Positions 13,747-17,160 of a stretch of 17,160 bases of DNA are shown in pieces. The notes under the pieces were generated by a model that saw nothing but the letters and a program-made list of their open reading frames with translations, was not told where the DNA came from and made no database searches. The stretch covers positions 1 through 17,160 of the forward strand of contig JAFGPY010000077.1 of assembly GCA_016935955.1 (NCBI GenBank). The letters are read 5' to 3'. Made by a program: the position numbers and the translations under genes. How positions within the stretch are numbered: position 1 is the stretch's first letter; every line of letters begins with the position of its first letter. Source of the DNA: Planctomycetota bacterium. Its GTDB lineage: Bacteria; Planctomycetota; Phycisphaerae; FEN-1346; JAACEH01.

Positions 13747-14319
13747 TCAGGGGCGGGACAGGATTCGCGTGGCATCAACCGTCCAGATGGACTTGCCGTC
13801 CGGTAGGTCTTGGCGGCTGATGTCGGCCTCGAGCATGTACTTGCAGCCGCCGAAGTCGAACGTCACTTCCGCAGTCGCCGGACAAGTCGTCTCGCGCGGA
13901 AATGTCAGCAGCACACGCCCCGCCTGCACACGATTCTGCCCGGCTATCCGACACGCCGCGTTGCTGGTCGAGCCATCGGCCTGTTTCAGCACGGCACCAT
14001 GCACGGCAATCTTCGGACCGTCGGCTCGTGAACCTGTATCACCACAGGCGAAGATGGGAATGGGGACCTCAGGAAGACTGTCAACCGCACCGCTTGTGTG
14101 ACCGGATTCGCCCACCAGCGACACTGGGCCCTTCTCTTCGGGGATGTCCTCGGCCAGATGAACGACTCCCCAAGCCACGGCGAACAGGACCACAGGCAAC
14201 ATCACCGCCGGGCGGTATTGGGGCGGCAGGCGGTCGGCATTGGAAAGCAGCCGCGCCAGCAACACGAGCGCACCGAGGCTGCACAGGATTCCCACAATCG
14301 TCAAGGTGTGACTCAGCAT
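13747..14319 (-). CDS. Two-TM membrane protein with periplasmic Cys-containing domain, unknown
   Basis: The protein has 190 residues. Two hydrophobic helices at about 5-24 and 37-56 give an inner-membrane hairpin, and the remaining 130 residues lie on the same side as the N-terminus. That domain has several cysteines (ACGDTG, AACRIAG, TTCPAT, GGCKYM), which could form disulfides if periplasmic. I do not recognise a family. The start at 14317-14319 was chosen over an ATG 129 bp upstream because AGGAGGT sits 5 nt before it and a hydrophobic helix follows directly. It sits between the SUKH gene (upstream) and DUF58 (downstream), each with its own gap of more than 150 bp containing hairpins, so it may be transcribed alone. 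Confidence 0.7.
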   Translation of the reverse strand: MLSHTLTIVGILCSLGALVLLARLLSNADRLPPQYRPAVMLPVVLFAVAWGVVHLAEDIPEEKGPVSLVGESGHTSGAVDSLPEVPIPIFACGDTGSRADGPKIAVHGAVLKQADGSTSNAACRIAGQNRVQAGRVLLTFPRETTCPATAEVTFDFGGCKYMLEADISRQDLPDGKSIWTVDATRILSRP

Positions 14320-14445
14320 CGCAGACCTCCTGATCCCACAGTTCAAGCCGCGCGCGGCGACCGATAGGAATGCCCCGGACGGGCGGGGGCCGTGGTCAGG
14401 CGCAGCTTGGCCACGATAGACAACCCATACGCGGCGATCGGTCAT

Positions 14446-14472
14446 CATGGCCTAGCCTGCGGCTAGACCATG
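14446..14472 (-). repeat. CATG-bounded palindrome, copy 2, near the SUKH stop
   Basis: CATGGcCTAGCC (14446-14457) pairs with GGCTAGaCCATG (14461-14472), with one mismatch and loop TGC, and is followed by GCACCCC. A second GCCATGTCACCCTTCACCC stretch (14481-14499) overlaps the SUKH stop. Compare 7010-7033 and 15108-15133. Confidence 0.6.
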
Positions 14473-14486
14473 GCACCCCGGCCATG

Positions 14487-15047
14487 TCACCCTTCACCCG
14501 GAGCCTTGGGCAGTCTGGCACCGATCACCGAAGTGTTCTTGCGTGTGAAAGGATTAACGATTGTGGTCTTGCGCTTGGGCGGATTACCAATGTTCAGAAT
14601 GTCTGCGCCATCAAGCCACATGCTGAAGAAGTCGTCCAACGTGTAGTCCTGAACGCGGGTCCTGCACCCCTCTGACTGGATGACCGGGTAGTGCATGTCA
14701 TTGCAGTCTACGCACGAGAAAATATTGTCTCCCCAACCACAGAAAGGCAGAACGCCGGTCTTCCACGGCAATCCCAGGTAGGCCGCGCCTCTCTGGATTT
14801 CGTGACACGCCCGGGCAAGGGTACCGAGATCGGACGCGTGCCCGCCGCCGACACCGATGATCCCGTATCCCGGCCCGAATCCGCCGTTGGCGATCTCCGT
14901 GCAGAGTTGTCTGAGAAGCGGAGGAATGCCGAAGCCCAGGCTCGCCTCCTCCTCGGCGAGCATGTCTTCGGATGCCGGCGCAAAGGCCTGCCGTGGAGGA
15001 TGGCTTGTCAGGCGATCTCTTATCCGGTCGAGAATCTCGCAGCTCAT
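14487..15047 (-). CDS. SMI1/KNR4 (SUKH) family protein
   Basis: The protein has 186 residues. It has the SUKH fingerprints: AEEEASLGFGIPPLLRQL, then a NGG turn in IANGGFGPGYGIIGVGGG, LPFCGWGDNIFSCVDC and DYTLDDFFSMWLDG. Bacterial SUKH proteins are mostly immunity proteins against polymorphic or contact-dependent toxins, and act inside the cell by binding the toxin. No toxin gene is nearby, so this is an orphan, perhaps an immunity relic or a different binding role. I chose ATG 15045-15047: AGGAG lies 9 nt upstream, whereas an ATG at 15074 and another at 15137 have none. The last residues (TRKNTSVIGARLPKAPGEG) extend into the palindromic repeat, which supplies the stop codon. Confidence 0.8.
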   Translation of the reverse strand: MSCEILDRIRDRLTSHPPRQAFAPASEDMLAEEEASLGFGIPPLLRQLCTEIANGGFGPGYGIIGVGGGHASDLGTLARACHEIQRGAAYLGLPWKTGVLPFCGWGDNIFSCVDCNDMHYPVIQSEGCRTRVQDYTLDDFFSMWLDGADILNIGNPPKRKTTIVNPFTRKNTSVIGARLPKAPGEG

Positions 15048-15107
15048 TTCGAGTTGCTCCTGTCTTTGTCGCATGAGCCCGTAGGATCGATTCTGGGGTT
15101 GAAGGAC

Positions 15108-15133
15108 CATGGTCACGCTTCGCGTGAACCATG
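15108..15133 (-). repeat. CATG-bounded palindrome, copy 3, upstream of the SUKH gene
   Basis: CATGGTCACGC (15108-15118) pairs with GCGTGaACCATG (15122-15133) with a single bulged base and loop TTC, and is followed by CCACCC. It lies between the nitrilase-family stop (15182) and the SUKH start. The outer CATG ends match the copies at 7010-7033 and 14446-14472, but the inner stem is different. Confidence 0.6.
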
Positions 15134-15146
15134 CCACCCATCACGC

Positions 15147-15170
15147 GGGCACGGCGGGCCGTGCCCCTAC
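15147..15170 (-). repeat. GTAGGGGC-type palindrome, copy 3, after the nitrilase stop
   Basis: GGGCACGGC (15147-15155) pairs perfectly with GCCGTGCCC (15158-15166). Read on the minus strand it begins with GTAGGGGC, as in the copies at 3384-3407 and 9582-9605. It starts about 11 nt after the stop of the nitrilase-family gene, so it may be its 3'-end hairpin. Confidence 0.55.
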
Positions 15171-15181
15171 ATCGCTACCGC

Positions 15182-16324
15182 TCAGTCCAGACAGGGCGGG
15201 CAGCCGCGAATCTTGTTCTGAAGTTTCAGGTTCCGCTGGACCTCGGCGTCGCCCCAATCCAGATCCAGCTTCTTGGCCATCTCCTTGATCGAGCGCTTCG
15301 GATCGTTCGACCAGAAGATGCCTCCGTCCTCGGCTTCGCTGTAACGGTAGCCGACGGTCCCCTGGCCGAACTCCTTGTCGAAGGCCTTGCCGTTTTCGAG
15401 CTTCGGCTGCCACGGAATCAGCAGGTACTCCAGGTCGATCTCGGTCACCAGCACCCGCTCCTCGGGCTTGGTGATCGAGGCCACCAGCGCCCCCATCGGG
15501 TCCAGCAGCGACGCGTTGTTCCGCCACGTGCTGGTCAGCACGTAGTAGTCGTTGACGAAGGCCCGGAAGGCCGACTTGATTTGCCCCGGCGACTGCGTGC
15601 TCCAGATGACCAGCTCGGCGCCCTTGCGGCCCAGGGTCTCCCACCCGTCGTCAAAGGCGATGTCGTAGCAGATCTGCATGCCCACCTTGCCGAAGTCGCA
15701 CTCGAACACCGGGAAGTCCTTGCCCGGCGTCGCGCCGCCCTCAACAGTGTCCTGCCCCCGGCTGGACACGGCGTGGACCTTGCGATAGACGCCCACCAGT
15801 TCGCCCTTGCGGCCAATCAGGGCGCAGATGTTGTACGTCCGATCAGGATCGTCGGCGTCCAGCCCCTTAGCCATCATCGGCACGGCAATGTAACAGTTGT
15901 GCTCGCGGCTCTTGGCGGCGAAGTAGTCCTGCACCTGGCCCGCCAGCGGCAAGGCGTCCTTCGGCCCCAGCGGCAACCCGCCCGTGACCGCCACCTCCGG
16001 CAGGGCGGCAATGTCGATGCTGCGGCCGTACTGCTCCTTGGCCTTGGCGGCCATGTCGTCGATCAGCTTGCCCAGTTGATCGAGCCGCTCCTTGAGACCC
16101 GGGTACTTGCCCCACATCGCGAACATGCTCGTGCCGACAATGACCTTCCTCGGACCGCCCTCGACCGCTTTCGTCGCCGCCATGGAACTCTCCTTCTGTT
16201 CGTCCGCCTTCGTGCCGTCGGTCGCCTGCGCGTCGCCGGATGGCTGCTGGGCCACGGCCAGACCCGTCAACGTCACCACCAGCACCGCAAGGACCACCAT
16301 CGACAACCGCTTCGCATGAACCAT
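15182..16324 (-). CDS. Exported carbon-nitrogen hydrolase (nitrilase superfamily)
   Basis: The protein has 380 residues. A signal peptide (hydrophobic 9-24, cleavage near AVA-QQ) sends it across the membrane. The nitrilase-superfamily catalytic triad is present: Glu110 in AALPEVAV, Lys182 in GVYRKVH and Cys219 in MQICYDIAF. Conserved GxFxxxC context and NNASLLDPMGALV are also typical. Family members hydrolyse amides or nitriles, or N-carbamoyl groups. Export is uncommon, so it could act on an extracellular or periplasmic amide. The substrate is unknown. The extra C-terminal segment from about 335 ends in GCPPCLD, a CxxC. ATG 16322-16324 has GGAGG 6 nt before it and gives the signal peptide; an upstream in-frame extension (to 16564) lacks a ribosome site. 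It is divergent from the DUF3034-like gene. Confidence 0.88.
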   Translation of the reverse strand: MVHAKRLSMVVLAVLVVTLTGLAVAQQPSGDAQATDGTKADEQKESSMAATKAVEGGPRKVIVGTSMFAMWGKYPGLKERLDQLGKLIDDMAAKAKEQYGRSIDIAALPEVAVTGGLPLGPKDALPLAGQVQDYFAAKSREHNCYIAVPMMAKGLDADDPDRTYNICALIGRKGELVGVYRKVHAVSSRGQDTVEGGATPGKDFPVFECDFGKVGMQICYDIAFDDGWETLGRKGAELVIWSTQSPGQIKSAFRAFVNDYYVLTSTWRNNASLLDPMGALVASITKPEERVLVTEIDLEYLLIPWQPKLENGKAFDKEFGQGTVGYRYSEAEDGGIFWSNDPKRSIKEMAKKLDLDWGDAEVQRNLKLQNKIRGCPPCLD

Positions 16325-16410
16325 GACCGTCCTCCCTGTAAGTTCAGGCACCTGCCGAACCTTTAACCCCGCCGCGCATCCGCAGTGCCGGGGGCGTCCG
16401 CGGCGTCTGA

Positions 16411-16597
16411 GGTAATCGCACCAAATCATATCGCCAACGACGGACGGCCGACACCTGGGAAGTGTACCAGTGTGACGTGCCGCCCGGTAAAAAGCAACGG
16501 TTTCCAGTATCGCCAGTGGCCTTCGGGGGATGTATCGGAGGTCATCGCCACGGTCCGCATCCAACCGAGGGGCGCAGTTTTATTCACCAAGAGCTAA
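16411..16597 (+). pseudogene. Possible frameshifted remnant of a small reading frame
   Basis: Frame 1 from 16411 reads without a stop into SYRQRRTADTWEVYQCDVPPGK. If one A of the five-A run at 16489-16493 is dropped, the frame continues as SNGFQYRQWPSG then DVSEVIATVRIQPRGAVLFTKS and a stop at 16595-16597. The two halves join into a protein-like string (mixed polarity, strand-like VIATVRIQ). There is no ribosome site and no family I recognise, so this may be a chance event. Confidence 0.2.
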
Positions 16598-16606
16598 CAA
16601 GAATTG

Positions 16607-16637
16607 TTGACGCCGGGGGGGTTACGGCCGATATCTT
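16607..16637 (+). promoter_or_regulatory. Candidate promoter for the DUF3034-like gene
   Basis: TTGACG (16607-16612) is a 5/6 -35 match. The -10 is weak: GATATC at 17 bp (3/6) or TATCTT at 19 bp (4/6). A run of seven G lies in the spacer. Position fits a leader of about 35-40 nt before ATG 16682. Confidence 0.35.
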
Positions 16638-16681
16638 CTCGCGGGAACCAGTACTTCTACCAGTCTGAAAGGAGTGAGCCC

Positions 16682-17160
16682 ATGTCGCGCATTGTCGCCG
16701 TACCTGTTGTCGTCGCATTGCTGCTGATGACCTGCCCCGCCATGGCCCAGAACCAGGCCGCCGAACCCGCGCCGCCCAACGCCGTTCGCGATGCCCTGGC
16801 GACCGAGAGCGCCGCCGAGCAGGATGCGGCCGCCCACGAGCACAAGAAGGGCGCCCCCCTGCCGTTCCACAGCATCGAGGGCGTCTCCGGCGGCGCCATC
16901 ACGCCGATGGCCTACCTCTGCAACGCCGGGCCCGACTGCGGGTGCAACAAGTGCAGTCGTCCCACGGCCGCCTACAGCTTCGTCAACCTGGGTTCCAAGG
17001 AGATGCACGTCGTCTCGGTGACGCAGGTCTTCTTCGGCCGCATCGAGCTGGGCTACGCCGCCAACTTCCTGAGCCTCGGCTCGCTGGTCGACGACGTTCG
17101 CGGCGCGGGCCTGGACATGGGCCGCGACAGCGTCCAGTTGCACCACTTCAACCTGCGGGC
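16682..17160 (+). CDS. Secreted DUF3034-like protein (3' end outside window)
   Basis: The first 159 codons are visible. A signal peptide (hydrophobic about 5-20, PAMAQ end at 23) is followed by a linker rich in Ala, Glu and His (24-58). From 60, PLPFHSIEGVSGGAITPMAYL matches the start of the DUF3034 domain, a beta-rich probable outer-membrane or cell-surface family. Later VTQVFFGRIELGYAANFLSLGSL and LHHFNLR also fit that family. Function is unknown. An insertion right after the AITPMAYL strand adds four cysteines: Cys80, 86, 88 and 91 (CX5CXCX2C), unusual for a secreted protein. AAGGAG lies 7 nt before ATG. It is divergent from the nitrilase-family gene. The call rests on memory of the family pattern, so it is moderate. 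Confidence 0.65.
   Translation, partial: MSRIVAVPVVVALLLMTCPAMAQNQAAEPAPPNAVRDALATESAAEQDAAAHEHKKGAPLPFHSIEGVSGGAITPMAYLCNAGPDCGCNKCSRPTAAYSFVNLGSKEMHVVSVTQVFFGRIELGYAANFLSLGSLVDDVRGAGLDMGRDSVQLHHFNLR

Larger units (their letters stand above)
16325..16681. other. 357-bp divergent intergenic region
   Basis: This gap must hold promoters for the nitrilase-family gene (minus) and the DUF3034-like gene (plus). It is less GC-rich than neighbouring genes. It contains a possible broken reading frame (16411-16597), a small dyad AACAA/TTGTT around GAA (16597-16608) and a candidate plus-strand promoter. I found no convincing minus-strand -35/-10 pair; a lone TATGAT-like hexamer is present on the minus strand near 16429. 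Confidence 0.5.

Overview
The window is about 17 kb of high-GC bacterial chromosome. It contains 16 protein genes, two of them cut by the window ends, and an unusually dense set of small palindromic repeats in the gaps. I infer a member of the Planctomycetota or a close relative. The grounds are the high GC, the many small lipoproteins of unclear role, a DUF58/toroid operon, a lipoprotein phosphoesterase carrying a CBM9-like tail, and the repeat style. No marker gene here proves the phylum. I saw no rRNA, tRNA, CRISPR array, transposase or phage gene.

Left part (1-3497, minus strand). An ECF sigma factor gene with a good sigma70-type promoter is followed by a membrane-anchored coiled-coil protein (candidate anti-sigma factor), a TPR lipoprotein and a small membrane zinc-ribbon protein. 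They read as one stress or envelope signalling operon. Beyond it is the start of a class I methyltransferase that runs off the left edge. The region 3585-6847 (plus strand) encodes three lipoproteins: a DUF4349 protein, a small unknown, and a calcineurin-like phosphoesterase with a CBM9-like C-terminal domain.

Middle (6848-10455). A short-chain dehydrogenase/epimerase (minus) and ffh, the SRP54 GTPase (plus), are divergent. They are separated by a 146-bp inverted pair of REP-like sequences (REPIN architecture), with a candidate promoter near each edge. Between the convergent phosphoesterase and dehydrogenase genes lies an 82-nt segment able to fold as a four-way junction. After ffh comes a RelE/HigB2-type toxin with an HTH antitoxin, whose promoter contains overlapping palindromic operators.

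Right part (10486-17160). DUF58 and a large secreted protein (AMMECR1-like segment plus alpha/alpha-toroid) are translationally coupled. Next are a small two-TM protein, a lone SMI1/KNR4 (SUKH) protein and an exported nitrilase-superfamily amidohydrolase, all minus strand. A divergent, truncated DUF3034-like secreted protein runs off the right edge.

The most unusual content is non-coding. At least three kinds of palindrome recur in the gaps, several directly after stop codons, and pairs of copies differ in ways that keep their stems paired. These suggest selected structures rather than chance GC-rich dyads.
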